Positions 37,720 through 46,511 of a stretch of 64,000 bases of DNA are shown here, one piece after another. How positions within the stretch are numbered: position 1 is the stretch's first letter; each line of letters opens with the position of its first letter. The position numbers and the translations under genes are program-made. The DNA is from CAZLRH01 sp964562015 (GTDB lineage: Bacteria > Verrucomicrobiota > Verrucomicrobiia > Opitutales > JABDGR01). The notes below the pieces were generated by a model that was not told the DNA's origin, did no database searches, and saw only the letters and a program-made list of their open reading frames with translations. The stretch covers positions 166,692-230,691 of the forward strand of contig CAZLRH010000006.1 in assembly GCA_964562015.1 (NCBI GenBank), given 5' to 3'.

Positions 37720-40385
37720 TCAGGCGGGGCATTCTGGGCCGGCGCGTGCGGAAGGTAAATGGTGAATCGCGCCCCGCCGCCGGGATTTTCATCCGCCACC
37801 AGTTCGCCGCCCTGGGCCGCCACAAATCCGCGCACGATGGGCAGCCCCAGGCCGAGGCCGCCGGCGCGCGCGCTGTCGCCCCGCTCGAATTTTTGAAAAA
37901 GTTTGTCGCGCATCGGCGCGGGCAGGCCGGGCCCGCCGTCCGCCACGACGAAGGCCACGCGCTGGCCGTTGCGTTCGAGATTCGCGGTCACCACGACCCG
38001 GCAGCCGGCGGGGGTGTGTTGGGCCGCGTTGAGCAACAAATTCGCCAGCGCCTGCACCATCAGTGCCTGATCGGCCAGCACGGTGGGCAGGTTCTCGGCG
38101 ACGGTCAACGTCAGCGGATGCCCGGCGAGGGCGTCGCGGGTGTCGTCGAGCGCGGCGTTGATCAAGTCGCGGGCATCGTGCCAGTCGAGGTTGGGGCGGA
38201 GCACGCCGGACTCCAGGCGCGTTTGGTCGAGCAAATTGCCCACGAGCCGGTTCAGGCGCTTGGCGGCCGTGCGGATTTCCGTGACGAGATGCTCGCGCGT
38301 CCCGGTGTTGGCGTTGGGCAGATTTTCCGCGGCGGCGGTGATGACGGCCAGGGGCGTGCGCAATTCGTGCGAAACACTGTCGAGCAGGGCGCGGTGGAGT
38401 TTTTCCGATTCGGCCAATAATTTTTCCCGTTCGCTCGACGCCCGCAAGTCCTCGCGCTCGACAATCAGCGCCAATTGCCGCGCAAACGCCTCGAGCAAAT
38501 CGCGCTGGGCCATGGTCAGGGTGGCCGTCGCGGGCAGTTGGACGCCGAGCACGCCGACCGCCCGGTCCTCGCGCACGAGTGCGACATAATGGGCGGCGCT
38601 GGAGGGGAGCGTGTCGGTAAAGCGTCCGGCACTGCGGCGATTGCGGAAAACCCATTCGGCCACGCTGCTCTCCTTGGCATCCGGCACAAAACTGCTGGCG
38701 AAGTGGGAATGAAAATGGCCGCCCGCTTCGTCGGTCAGAAACAAAGCCGTCTGGGCTCCGAACAAATCATCCACCTGGCGCAGCGCGGCAAAGGCCGCCT
38801 CGTCGAGCGTTTTGGCCTCGGCCAGCGCGCGGGTCAGTTGCAGGAGGGCGGTCGCGCGTTCCTCGCGCAGGCGCTCATTGGCGGCTTGGGCGCGAATCCG
38901 GGCCGTCAGTTGCCCCGCGACCAGGGCGACGACGAAATAGGTCGCGAACAATATCAAGTCCTCCGCCTTGCTGATGATAAAAGTGTAGCGCGGGGGGATG
39001 AAAAAGAAATTCCAGCACAACGCGCTCAAAATGCCGGCCAGCAGCACCGGCCAGCGGCCCACGCGCAGGCTCAGGGTAATCACGGCTAGCAGAAAAATCA
39101 GGCCCACGGAGAGGTAATATTCCGTCGGCAGCAGCCAGCCGGCCGCCGTGATGGCGGCGACGGTGCCGACCGCGACGCCGTATTCCTTGGGATCCGTCTG
39201 CACCACCTCGCCCAAGTGCAGCCAGGTCCGTTCCCGCACGTCGTGTTCGGCGGGCACCACATAAATATCGATGTTGCCGCCCTGGCGGATGAGGCGGTCC
39301 ACCAGCGTGCCGCCGCGCAAAAACTCCAGCCACCGATGGCCGCGCGGCTTGCCGACGACGATTTGCGTGGCGTTGTGCTGGAGGGCCGCGCGCACGAGGG
39401 CCGCGGCAATGTCTTGGTCACGCGTAAGAATGACCTCGGCCCCCAGTTCGCGCGCGAGGCGGAGATTTTTATCGAGTAAAAGCTGCTCCTCGGTGGACAG
39501 CGGCACGGAGGTTTCCACGTGCACGGCGCACCACGCCGCACCCTGGGCGGCGGCGAGCCGGCGCGTCCAACGCACGAGCTGCGTGGAAAACGGGCTCGGC
39601 CCCACCGCGACCAGCAGCCGCTCGCCACTGCGCCACACGGTCTGTTTGCTGGCCGGGGCGCGCATGGTGCGCAATTGGTGGTCCACCCGCTCGGCGGTGA
39701 AGCGCAGCGCCAGTTCGCGCAACGCCGTGAGGTTCGATTCCTGGAAAAAATTCTCGCGCGCCGCCACCGCGCGCTGGCCGAGGTAAACCTTGCCCTCGCG
39801 CAAACGCTCAAGGAGCCGCTCGGTGGTGAGGTCGATGAGTTCCAGTTCGTCCGCCAAATCGAGCAGCGAATCGGGCACGGTTTCGTGCACCGGCGCGCCG
39901 GTGATTTGGTGCACGGCGTCGGCGCGCGACTCGACATGCTGGATGTTCAACGTCGTGTAAACGCCGATGCCCGCCTCGAGCAGATCCAGCACATCCTGCC
40001 AGCGTTTCGTGTGGAGGGAGCCCGGCGCGTTGGTGTGGGCCAGTTCATCCACGAGCACGAGCTGCGGCTTGCGGGCGAGGATGGCCGGCAAGTCCATTTC
40101 GGTGATCATCGTGCCCTTGTAGGCGACTTCCCGGCGCGGGATGACAGTGAGGCCGGCGAGGACGGCCTCGGTTTCCACGCGACTATGTGTTTCCACCAAA
40201 CCCACCACGACATCCACCTTGGCCAGCCGCTCCTGCTGGGCGGCCCGCAACATCGAATGCGTTTTGCCCACGCCGGGGCACATGCCCAAAAAGACCTTGA
40301 GCCGGCCGCGCTTGGCGCGGGATTCCTCCTCGCGCAGCTTGGCGAGGATGGCATCGGGATTGGGGCGTGTAGCCTGGGCATCCAT
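37716..40385 (-). CDS. kdpD: Osmosensitive K+ channel histidine kinase KdpD
   Basis: The 889-residue sensor has the KdpD N-terminal nucleotide-binding domain with Walker A GMCPGVGKT (34-42). A universal-stress-protein domain (about 250-370), four membrane segments (about 400-500), a GAF-like region and the kinase core follow. The phospho-acceptor His lies in LDSVSHELRTPLAVITAAAENL and the ATP-binding G box in VADGGPGLPAPMRDKLFQKFERGD. It senses low K+ and passes phosphate to KdpE. The gene begins 91 bases downstream of the 125-residue membrane-protein gene. Confidence 0.97.
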   Translation of the reverse strand: MDAQATRPNPDAILAKLREEESRAKRGRLKVFLGMCPGVGKTHSMLRAAQQERLAKVDVVVGLVETHSRVETEAVLAGLTVIPRREVAYKGTMITEMDLPAILARKPQLVLVDELAHTNAPGSLHTKRWQDVLDLLEAGIGVYTTLNIQHVESRADAVHQITGAPVHETVPDSLLDLADELELIDLTTERLLERLREGKVYLGQRAVAARENFFQESNLTALRELALRFTAERVDHQLRTMRAPASKQTVWRSGERLLVAVGPSPFSTQLVRWTRRLAAAQGAAWCAVHVETSVPLSTEEQLLLDKNLRLARELGAEVILTRDQDIAAALVRAALQHNATQIVVGKPRGHRWLEFLRGGTLVDRLIRQGGNIDIYVVPAEHDVRERTWLHLGEVVQTDPKEYGVAVGTVAAITAAGWLLPTEYYLSVGLIFLLAVITLSLRVGRWPVLLAGILSALCWNFFFIPPRYTFIISKAEDLILFATYFVVALVAGQLTARIRAQAANERLREERATALLQLTRALAEAKTLDEAAFAALRQVDDLFGAQTALFLTDEAGGHFHSHFASSFVPDAKESSVAEWVFRNRRSAGRFTDTLPSSAAHYVALVREDRAVGVLGVQLPATATLTMAQRDLLEAFARQLALIVEREDLRASSEREKLLAESEKLHRALLDSVSHELRTPLAVITAAAENLPNANTGTREHLVTEIRTAAKRLNRLVGNLLDQTRLESGVLRPNLDWHDARDLINAALDDTRDALAGHPLTLTVAENLPTVLADQALMVQALANLLLNAAQHTPAGCRVVVTANLERNGQRVAFVVADGGPGLPAPMRDKLFQKFERGDSARAGGLGLGLPIVRGFVAAQGGELVADENPGGGARFTIYLPHAPAQNAPPE

Positions 40386-40476
40386 AAATTTGGTGGTGGG
40401 CCCGTCGCGAATTTGATCCAGTGCTTACAGTGAAATCGGGAAAACACCGAGACCTAAATGGGCGGCGGGCGCAGCC

Positions 40477-40854
40477 TTAACCGCGCAGGGGAGCGCACGA
40501 TATCACCGCGCCCATGGTGGCCAGCCAGACCGCCGAGGCCGCGAACAGCACCCGCCACAGTTTTCGCTCCGCGCGCACTTTGTCCTGCGGATCCGGCAAC
40601 AGCCAGGAATAATCCACCTTCCAACGCGCGCCCAGGAAACCGCCCGGGCCGGCCAGCGGCTGCCACTGGTAGTGGTCGGGAATGAATCCCTCCGCCACCA
40701 GCCGGCGAATGAAGCGGATTTTTTGCTCTTCGTTTAACGTGTTGCGCGAGGCGCGGATGAGAACGTGGTCGGACGTTTGCTCCACCCGCAGCAGCGTGTC
40801 GAAGCGCGGCAGGTGGAACTGGTAAACCGGCGGATCCTGGAGGGCGGTTTTCAT
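40477..40854 (-). CDS. Kdp-operon-associated membrane protein, unknown function
   Basis: The 125-residue protein begins MKTALQDPPVYQFHLPRFDTLLRVEQTSDHVLIRASRNTLNEEQKIRFIRRLVAEGFIPDHY and ends in a single membrane segment (LWRVLFAASAVWLATMGAVISC). It has a soluble cytoplasmic domain and a C-terminal anchor. It lies between the stress-protein and kdpD genes on the same strand, so it is probably part of the kdp operon. An ATG 18 bases upstream (40872) is also possible; CCTCCCCGTC directly before 40854 favours the shorter form. No family recognised. Confidence 0.78.
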   Translation of the reverse strand: MKTALQDPPVYQFHLPRFDTLLRVEQTSDHVLIRASRNTLNEEQKIRFIRRLVAEGFIPDHYQWQPLAGPGGFLGARWKVDYSWLLPDPQDKVRAERKLWRVLFAASAVWLATMGAVISCAPLRG

Positions 40855-40916
40855 GACGGGGAGGATTATCATGGTTGAAAAGTGGACAGGGTGGGGTCGC
40901 AGCGCGAAATTTGCCC

Positions 40917-41459
40917 TTACGCGCACCAGGATAAAAAGGCCTCCGCGCTGCGCGCCGGCAGCACGGGCCGGGCGTGCTGAAAGGTAAGCGGCACCCGGTC
41001 GACGACCAATAATACCGCCTGTTTTTCCTCCTGGCCCGGCGACAAAATCCAGACCGGGCAGGGCGCCCGGCGCAAGACCTGGCGGGCGGTGTTGCGATGC
41101 AGCCACCGCAGCCACGACGGGCAGGCGTGCGCGGCCATGAAAATTCCCGCGGCCTGCAGGTGGTCGGCGGTTTGCAGAATCAGATCCACGGGCTCGCCTG
41201 CTTCGACCATAATTTCCCACGGCACGCCGGGGTCGGCATCCTCGGCGAGTTCGCGCAAAAATTTATTCGCCTCCAGCCTCAGCTGGTCGGCGTCGGACGA
41301 GGGCGAAATATCCGCTCCCTCGTCCATCCGATTCCCTGGCACTGCATGGAACAGGACCAGCGAAGCGCCGAGCCTTTCGGCCGTGCGAGCCGCCATGAGC
41401 AATGCCGCCTTGGATCCCGGCGACCGGCTCAGTGGAACCAGGAGCTTGCGAACATTCAT
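40917..41459 (-). CDS. Universal stress protein in the kdp operon
   Basis: A UspA-type protein of 180 residues. The N-terminus MNVRKLLVPLSRSPGSKAALLMAARTAERLGASLVLFHAV and the C-terminal part RQVLRRAPCPVWILSPG fit the family. The usual ATP-binding GxxGxxxxxxG(S/T) loop is not well conserved (AAHACPSWLRWLHRNTARQVL), so nucleotide binding is doubtful. Its ATG overlaps the kdpC stop by four bases, indicating tight coupling. Since KdpD contains its own stress-protein domain, this copy may modulate the Kdp system. Confidence 0.88.
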   Translation of the reverse strand: MNVRKLLVPLSRSPGSKAALLMAARTAERLGASLVLFHAVPGNRMDEGADISPSSDADQLRLEANKFLRELAEDADPGVPWEIMVEAGEPVDLILQTADHLQAAGIFMAAHACPSWLRWLHRNTARQVLRRAPCPVWILSPGQEEKQAVLLVVDRVPLTFQHARPVLPARSAEAFLSWCA

Positions 41460-42118
41460 GGGGTTTTCGCCGCGACCGGCGCTTCATGGTCGAGTTCAAC
41501 ATTCAACCGCAGGACGTTGACGCCCGCTTCACCGAACACCCCCAGGTCACGGCCTTCAGTATTGGTCGCGATGAGCGCCTGCACTTTTTCCAGAGGCAGA
41601 TTGCGGGCCTTGGCGACGCGCGGCGCCTGGAGGGCCGCGTTGGCCGCGCTGATGTGCGGATCCAGTCCACTACCGGAACGGGTGACGGCGTCCGCGGGCA
41701 CGGCGTCCGTGTCCTTCAACCCATTGGTTTTGCGGTAAGCGGCGACGAGGTCCTTGATGCCGTCGAAATTGCCGGGATCATCCCGGTCCTTGCCTTGGGC
41801 GTCCTTGGCATGGACCCCGTTGGCCAGCTTGTCGCTCGTGGGCCCAAGGTTGGTGCCGGAGGAACCGGTGGCATCGTAGCCCGCGCCGGCGGCGGAAGGC
41901 CGGGGCTGGAAGTATTTGTCGCTGGTGAAGCTTTGCGCGAGCAGCGTGGAACCCCGCACCGTCCCATCCTTGTCCACGACGAGCGAGCCGTTGGCCTTGG
42001 CCGGAAAGATGACTTGCGCGGCACCCCACACGACGACGGGATAGACGCCGCAGCAGAGCAGCCCGAGCACGACAGTAAGGAGCAGCGAAGTTTTAAGATC
42101 GATGAGGAAGTTTTTCAT
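41456..42118 (-). CDS. kdpC: K+-transporting ATPase subunit C
   Basis: KdpC is the small single-span subunit of the KdpFABC pump. The 220-residue product starts MKNFLIDLKTSLLLTVVLGLLCCGVYPVVVWGAAQVIFPAKANGS. It shows family motifs SLLAQ-type GSTLLAQSFTSDKYFQPRPSAAG, VTRSGSGLDPHISAANAALQAPRVAKAR and NVLRLNVELD. The start is set by KdpC homology; reading can extend further upstream, into kdpB. It is four bases downstream of kdpB. Confidence 0.97.
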   Translation of the reverse strand: MKNFLIDLKTSLLLTVVLGLLCCGVYPVVVWGAAQVIFPAKANGSLVVDKDGTVRGSTLLAQSFTSDKYFQPRPSAAGAGYDATGSSGTNLGPTSDKLANGVHAKDAQGKDRDDPGNFDGIKDLVAAYRKTNGLKDTDAVPADAVTRSGSGLDPHISAANAALQAPRVAKARNLPLEKVQALIATNTEGRDLGVFGEAGVNVLRLNVELDHEAPVAAKTP

Positions 42119-42122
42119 GGCG

Positions 42123-44165
42123 TTAAACGAGATTGATGGAAGTGATGAGGATATCGATGGCCTTGATGCCGATGAACGGCACGAGAATGCCACCCAGGCC
42201 GTAGATGAAGAGGTTCCGCCGCAGCATCGCCGCCGCGCCCATGGGCCGGTAGGCCACGCCGCGCAGCGCCAGCGGGATGAGGGCAATGATGACCAGCGCG
42301 TTGAAAATCACCGCGCTCAGAATCGCGCTCAGCGGCGAGACCAGGTGCATGATGTTCAACGGCGCAATCGCCGGAAACATCCCCACCATCATGGCGGGGA
42401 TGATGGCGAAGTACTTCGCCACGTCGTTCGCAATGCTGAAGGTCGTGAGCGCGCCGCGCGTGATGAGGAGCTGCTTGCCGATTTCGACAATCTCGATGAG
42501 TTTCGTCGGATTGCTGTCAAGGTCCACCATGTTGCCGGCTTCCTTGGCGGCCTGCGTGCCGGTGTTCATGGCGACGCCGACATCCGCCTGCGCGAGGGCC
42601 GGGGCGTCGTTCGTACCGTCGCCCGTCATGGCGACGAGGTGGCCGTTCTCCTGCTCGGCGCGGATGCGCTCCAATTTCATTTCCGGCGTGGCCTGCGCGA
42701 GGAAGTCGTCCACGCCCGCTTCGGCGGCGATGGCGGCGGCGGTCAGCGGATTGTCACCGGTGATCATCACGGTGCGGATGCCCATGCGGCGCAATTCCGC
42801 GAAACGTTCCTTGATGCCGCCCTTGACCACGTCCTTGAGGTAAACGACGCCGAGGACGATGTTGTTTTCCGTGACCACGAGGGGGGTGCCGCCCAAACGG
42901 GAAACGTCGTTCACCGCGACCGAAATCTCACTCGGGAAGCGCCCGCCCAACTGCTCGATCCAGGCCTGCACGCTTTGTGCGGCGCCCTTGCGAATGCAGC
43001 GCGCGGGCTGGCCATCGAGCGCCACGATGTCCACGCCGCTCATGCGGGTTTGCGCGGTGAAGGGCACAAACGTCGCGTGGGGCGCGGCCAGTTCGCGGGC
43101 GCGCAAATTGTATTTGGATTTCGCCAGCACCACGATGCTGCGGCCCTCGGGCGTTTCGTCCGCCAGGGAGGCCATTTGCGCGACTTCCGCGAGGCGTTCC
43201 GCGGCGATGCCCGGGGCCGGAATGAATTCCGTGGCCTGGCGGTTGCCGAGCGTGATGGTGCCGGTTTTGTCCAGCAGCAGGACGTCGATGTCGCCCGCCG
43301 CTTCCACGGCGCGACCGCTCATGGCGAGGACGTTGCGCTGGAGCAGGCGGTCCATGCCGGCGATGCCGATGGCGCTCAACAGGCCGCCGATCGTCGTCGG
43401 AATCAGGCACACCAGCAACGCGATGAGCGAGGTGATGGAAAAGACGACGTTGGCATAATCGCCGTACGGCTTGAGCGCGATGATGACGAGCAGGAAGATG
43501 AACGTCAGCGCCGAGAGCAAAATCGTCAGCGCGATTTCGTTCGGCGTTTTTTGGCGCGTCGCACCCTCGACCAGGCTGATCATGTGGTCGAGAAAACCTT
43601 CGCCGGGATTCGCCGTGATGCGGATGAGCAAGGTATCCGACAGCACGCGTGTGCCGCCAGTGACCGCGCTGCGGTCGCCGCCCGCTTCCCGGATGACCGG
43701 CGCGGATTCGCCCGTGATGGCCGATTCGTCCACGCTGGCGATGCCCTCGATGACCTCCGCGTCCCCGGGAATCAGCTCCCCGGCAATCACATAAACGACA
43801 TCCCCCTTCACCAAGTGTGCGGCATTCACGCGCTCGAGCGCGCCGTCCTTGGTGCGGCGGTTCGCAAACAGTTGCTGCCGCGACGCGCGCAACGCGCGGG
43901 CCTGGGCCTTGCCGCGGCCTTCCGCGACCGCCTCGGCGAAATTCGCAAAGACCACGGTGAACAACAGCCACAGGGCCACTTGCAACACGTAGCCGAACGG
44001 CTCCTTCGTCGTGAACAATTGCAGGAAGGAAAGGATGGCTCCGAGCAGGGTGACGAACATCACCGGGTTCTTGAATTGCTGGCGCGGGTCCAGCTTCACG
44101 AACGAATCGGCGACGGCCTTCAGCATGATCTGGCGGTCAAACAGGGAAATGGCTTTGGCGCTCAT
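42123..44165 (-). CDS. kdpB: K+-transporting ATPase subunit B
   Basis: KdpB is the P-type ATPase subunit that energises K+ uptake through KdpA. The 680-residue product has TGES (151-154) and the phosphorylated Asp299 in LLLDKTGTITLGN. It also has CLIPTTIGGLLSAIGIAGMDRL in the membrane region and MTGDGTNDAPALAQADVGVAMNTGTQAAKEAGNMVDLDSNPTKLIEIVEIGKQLL, all as in E. coli KdpB. It lies 26 bases downstream of kdpA in the operon, with a C/T-rich leader. Confidence 0.98.
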   Translation of the reverse strand: MSAKAISLFDRQIMLKAVADSFVKLDPRQQFKNPVMFVTLLGAILSFLQLFTTKEPFGYVLQVALWLLFTVVFANFAEAVAEGRGKAQARALRASRQQLFANRRTKDGALERVNAAHLVKGDVVYVIAGELIPGDAEVIEGIASVDESAITGESAPVIREAGGDRSAVTGGTRVLSDTLLIRITANPGEGFLDHMISLVEGATRQKTPNEIALTILLSALTFIFLLVIIALKPYGDYANVVFSITSLIALLVCLIPTTIGGLLSAIGIAGMDRLLQRNVLAMSGRAVEAAGDIDVLLLDKTGTITLGNRQATEFIPAPGIAAERLAEVAQMASLADETPEGRSIVVLAKSKYNLRARELAAPHATFVPFTAQTRMSGVDIVALDGQPARCIRKGAAQSVQAWIEQLGGRFPSEISVAVNDVSRLGGTPLVVTENNIVLGVVYLKDVVKGGIKERFAELRRMGIRTVMITGDNPLTAAAIAAEAGVDDFLAQATPEMKLERIRAEQENGHLVAMTGDGTNDAPALAQADVGVAMNTGTQAAKEAGNMVDLDSNPTKLIEIVEIGKQLLITRGALTTFSIANDVAKYFAIIPAMMVGMFPAIAPLNIMHLVSPLSAILSAVIFNALVIIALIPLALRGVAYRPMGAAAMLRRNLFIYGLGGILVPFIGIKAIDILITSINLV

Positions 44166-44191
44166 GGGAAATAAGTGGAGTTGAAATGGTG

Positions 44192-46066
44192 TTAGAACAA
44201 AGTGCCGGCCTGCATCAGAAAGTGCTCAATGATCGGGCCCATCGCCAGGGCCGGCAAAAAGGTCAGCGCGCCGACGAGCAGCACCGTGCCAATCAGCAGC
44301 ACCACGAAGGTGCCGCCCTCGGTTTGAAACGTACCCGCGCTGGCGGGGATGAGTTTCTTGCCGGCCAGATTTCCGGCCAGCGCGAGAATCGGCACAATCA
44401 TCAGGAACCGGCCAATCAGCATCGCAAGGCCGAGCGTGGTGTCCCAATGCGGATCGCCATTCGAGGGATTCGCGGTCAGGCCCGCGAATGCGCTGCCGTT
44501 GTTGCCGACGGCCGAACTGTAGGCGTAAAGGATTTCCGAAAAGCCGTGCGGGCCGGCATTGTTCAAGCCCGCCTGGCCCCAGTCGGTGACCGCCGCCCAG
44601 GCGGTGAAGCCGAGAATGGTCGAGGCCAGGACCATGAGCACGAGCATCACGAGCTTCACATCGTAAGCCTCGATTTTCTTGCCGAGATATTCCGGCGTGC
44701 GGCCGACCATCAGCCCCGCGATAAAGACCGCCAGCACGACGAAAATGAGCATCCCGTACAGGCCCGCGCCCACGCCGCCAAAGATGACTTCGCCGGTCTC
44801 GATGTTGAACAGCGGCACCAGCCCGCCGAGCGGCGTGAAGGAATCATGCATCGAATTCACCGCGCCGCAGGAAGCGTCGGTCGTGATGGTGGCAAACAGT
44901 GCGGAATTGAAGATGCCGAAGCGCACTTCCTTGCCCTCCATGTTGCCGTCCGCCGCCGCGACCCCGAGTTTTTGGTGAATCGGATTGCCAACGGCCTCGG
45001 CTTTCCAGGCCACGAGCACGCCCGCGACAAAGAGCAGGAACATCGCGCCCCAGATGGCCCAGCCGTGGCGCTGGTTTTTCACCACGCGGCCGAGATAATA
45101 AGTCAGCGCGCTCGGCAGCGCGAAAATGGACAGCATCTGGATGAAATTCGACAGCGGTGTCGGATTTTCAAAGGGATGCGCGGCGTTGGCGTTCACATAC
45201 CCGCCGCCGTTGGTGCCGAGCATCTTGATGGCAATTTGCGACGCGACCGGACCTTGCACGATGGATTGGGTGTCCACGATTTTGTCCACCATCACGGGCT
45301 GGTCCACCATGACCGGTTTGCCCGCGGCGTCTTTCACCGGCTGGTTTTTGTCGTCGAGTTTTGCGACAGACGTGGTGACGGGATTGCCCTTGTCATCGGT
45401 CTTTTGCACCGAAGTCGTGTAGGGTTCCAGCACCTTGGCGTCGGTGTAGGGTTTGAAATTTTGAATGATACCCTGCGACACGAGAAACAGGGCAAACATC
45501 ACGCAAAGCGGGATGAGCAGGTAGTAAGTCAGGCGCGTCACATCCACCCAGAAGTTGCCGATGGTCTTGGTGGACTGCCGCGCGATGCCGCGCACCAGCG
45601 CCGCCGCAATGGCAATGCCCGACGCCGCCGAGGTGAAATTGTGGATGGTCAGCGCGACCATCTGCGAGAAATACGACATCGTCGCTTCGCCCACGTAGCT
45701 CTGCCAGTTGGTGTTCGTGGTGAAGCTGACGGCGGTATTAAACGCCAGATGCGGCGCCAATCCCGCGAGATGCTGCGGATTGAGCGGCAGTTGGTCCTGG
45801 AAACGCAGGATGAAATAAGTCCACAGCACGCCCACGAGGCTGAACGCCAGGAGGGAAATCGTGTAGCCCAGCCAGCCCTGTTCGCGGTCGGCCTCGACAC
45901 CGCAGATTTTGTAGGTCAGCCGCTCGAAGGGCCGTACCACCGGGTCGAGCCAGGTGCGTCCACGCGCGTCCAGCACCTGCACGAGATAGAGCCCGAGCGG
46001 CTTGGTGATAAGGAGCAGCGCGCCCACGTAAAGGGCGAATTGCAGCCAGGGATTGGTGTTGTTCAT
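44192..46066 (-). CDS. kdpA: K+-transporting ATPase subunit A with loop insertion
   Basis: KdpA is the channel-like K+-binding subunit. The 624-residue product has the selectivity-filter segments TTNTNWQSYVGE, KMLGTNGGGYVNANAAHPFENPT and CGAVNSMHDSFTPLGG. It is longer than the usual ~560 residues because of about 45 extra residues near 205-268. These are built of degenerate DDKxxPV words (TDDKGNPVTTSVAKLDDKNQPVKDAAGKPVMVDQPV). The insertion lies in an extracytoplasmic loop between SQGIIQNF and QGPVASQ. The rest aligns with the family throughout. Confidence 0.97.
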   Translation of the reverse strand: MNNTNPWLQFALYVGALLLITKPLGLYLVQVLDARGRTWLDPVVRPFERLTYKICGVEADREQGWLGYTISLLAFSLVGVLWTYFILRFQDQLPLNPQHLAGLAPHLAFNTAVSFTTNTNWQSYVGEATMSYFSQMVALTIHNFTSAASGIAIAAALVRGIARQSTKTIGNFWVDVTRLTYYLLIPLCVMFALFLVSQGIIQNFKPYTDAKVLEPYTTSVQKTDDKGNPVTTSVAKLDDKNQPVKDAAGKPVMVDQPVMVDKIVDTQSIVQGPVASQIAIKMLGTNGGGYVNANAAHPFENPTPLSNFIQMLSIFALPSALTYYLGRVVKNQRHGWAIWGAMFLLFVAGVLVAWKAEAVGNPIHQKLGVAAADGNMEGKEVRFGIFNSALFATITTDASCGAVNSMHDSFTPLGGLVPLFNIETGEVIFGGVGAGLYGMLIFVVLAVFIAGLMVGRTPEYLGKKIEAYDVKLVMLVLMVLASTILGFTAWAAVTDWGQAGLNNAGPHGFSEILYAYSSAVGNNGSAFAGLTANPSNGDPHWDTTLGLAMLIGRFLMIVPILALAGNLAGKKLIPASAGTFQTEGGTFVVLLIGTVLLVGALTFLPALAMGPIIEHFLMQAGTLF

Positions 46067-46078
46067 GGCGGGCGTAAG

Positions 46079-46162
46079 TTAGAATTTCTCCGGGCACAGC
46101 ACCGCCACCACCAGATAGATGAGGCAGGCCAGGGAGAGGAGACCGATGAGGATGATTTCCAT
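46079..46162 (-). CDS. kdpF: K+-transporting ATPase subunit F
   Basis: The 27-residue product MEIILIGLLSLACLIYLVVAVLCPEKF is a single membrane helix ending in the typical L-x-P-E-K/R-F motif of KdpF, which stabilises the KdpABC complex. It sits 12 bases upstream of kdpA. The leader is C/T-rich. It is short enough to be missed by automated gene callers. Confidence 0.93.
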   Translation of the reverse strand: MEIILIGLLSLACLIYLVVAVLCPEKF

Positions 46163-46191
46163 GGGAAGGTGAAGTTGAGTGGTAATACGAA

Positions 46192-46278
46192 CTAGCGCAC
46201 TTTTTCGCAAAAGTAGGCATAGCCGACGGCGAGGACGAAGAACCCCACCGAGATCAGGATGAAAACGTAGTCGTTCAT
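46192..46278 (-). CDS. 28-residue membrane peptide at the head of the kdp operon
   Basis: The frame encodes MNDYVFILISVGFFVLAVGY followed by AYFCEKVR, a single hydrophobic helix with a short charged C-terminus. It lies 29 bases upstream of kdpF, has an ATG preceded by the same C/T-rich leader type as kdpF and kdpB, and ends with TAG. Size, position and sequence pattern suggest a true small protein, perhaps another accessory subunit. I know similar tiny frames upstream of kdpF in other bacteria, but no established function. Confidence 0.72.
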   Translation of the reverse strand: MNDYVFILISVGFFVLAVGYAYFCEKVR

Positions 46279-46511
46279 GGTGTGGAGGAAAGGAAGCGGC
46301 TGCTGTACGTCACGCATCCTACTCTCATTCCCGGCCTTTGCCTAATTAAGGACACCCCCATTCGCATTAAAACGGCATAAATACCCGGGCACGGCCTCAG
46401 GGCGGCCACCCGGCGGACCCGCCAAAATCCCCTTGTTGCGGGCATGATTTTCCGCTGCAATGAAGGGCGCATTACCCCTTGCCGCCGGCCTTCAGGCCCG
46501 GCTTTTTCCCC

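Noticed and set aside
42102..46195. Two long plus-strand frames (about 690 and 670 codons) opposite kdpB and kdpA
   Set aside because: Both are antisense to unmistakable Kdp subunits and have low-quality Arg/His/Asp-rich translations.
46275..46472. 65-codon minus-strand frame in the spacer between kdp and the CE12 gene
   Set aside because: Composition is random-looking and Arg-rich with no motif; the region more likely holds the divergent promoters.
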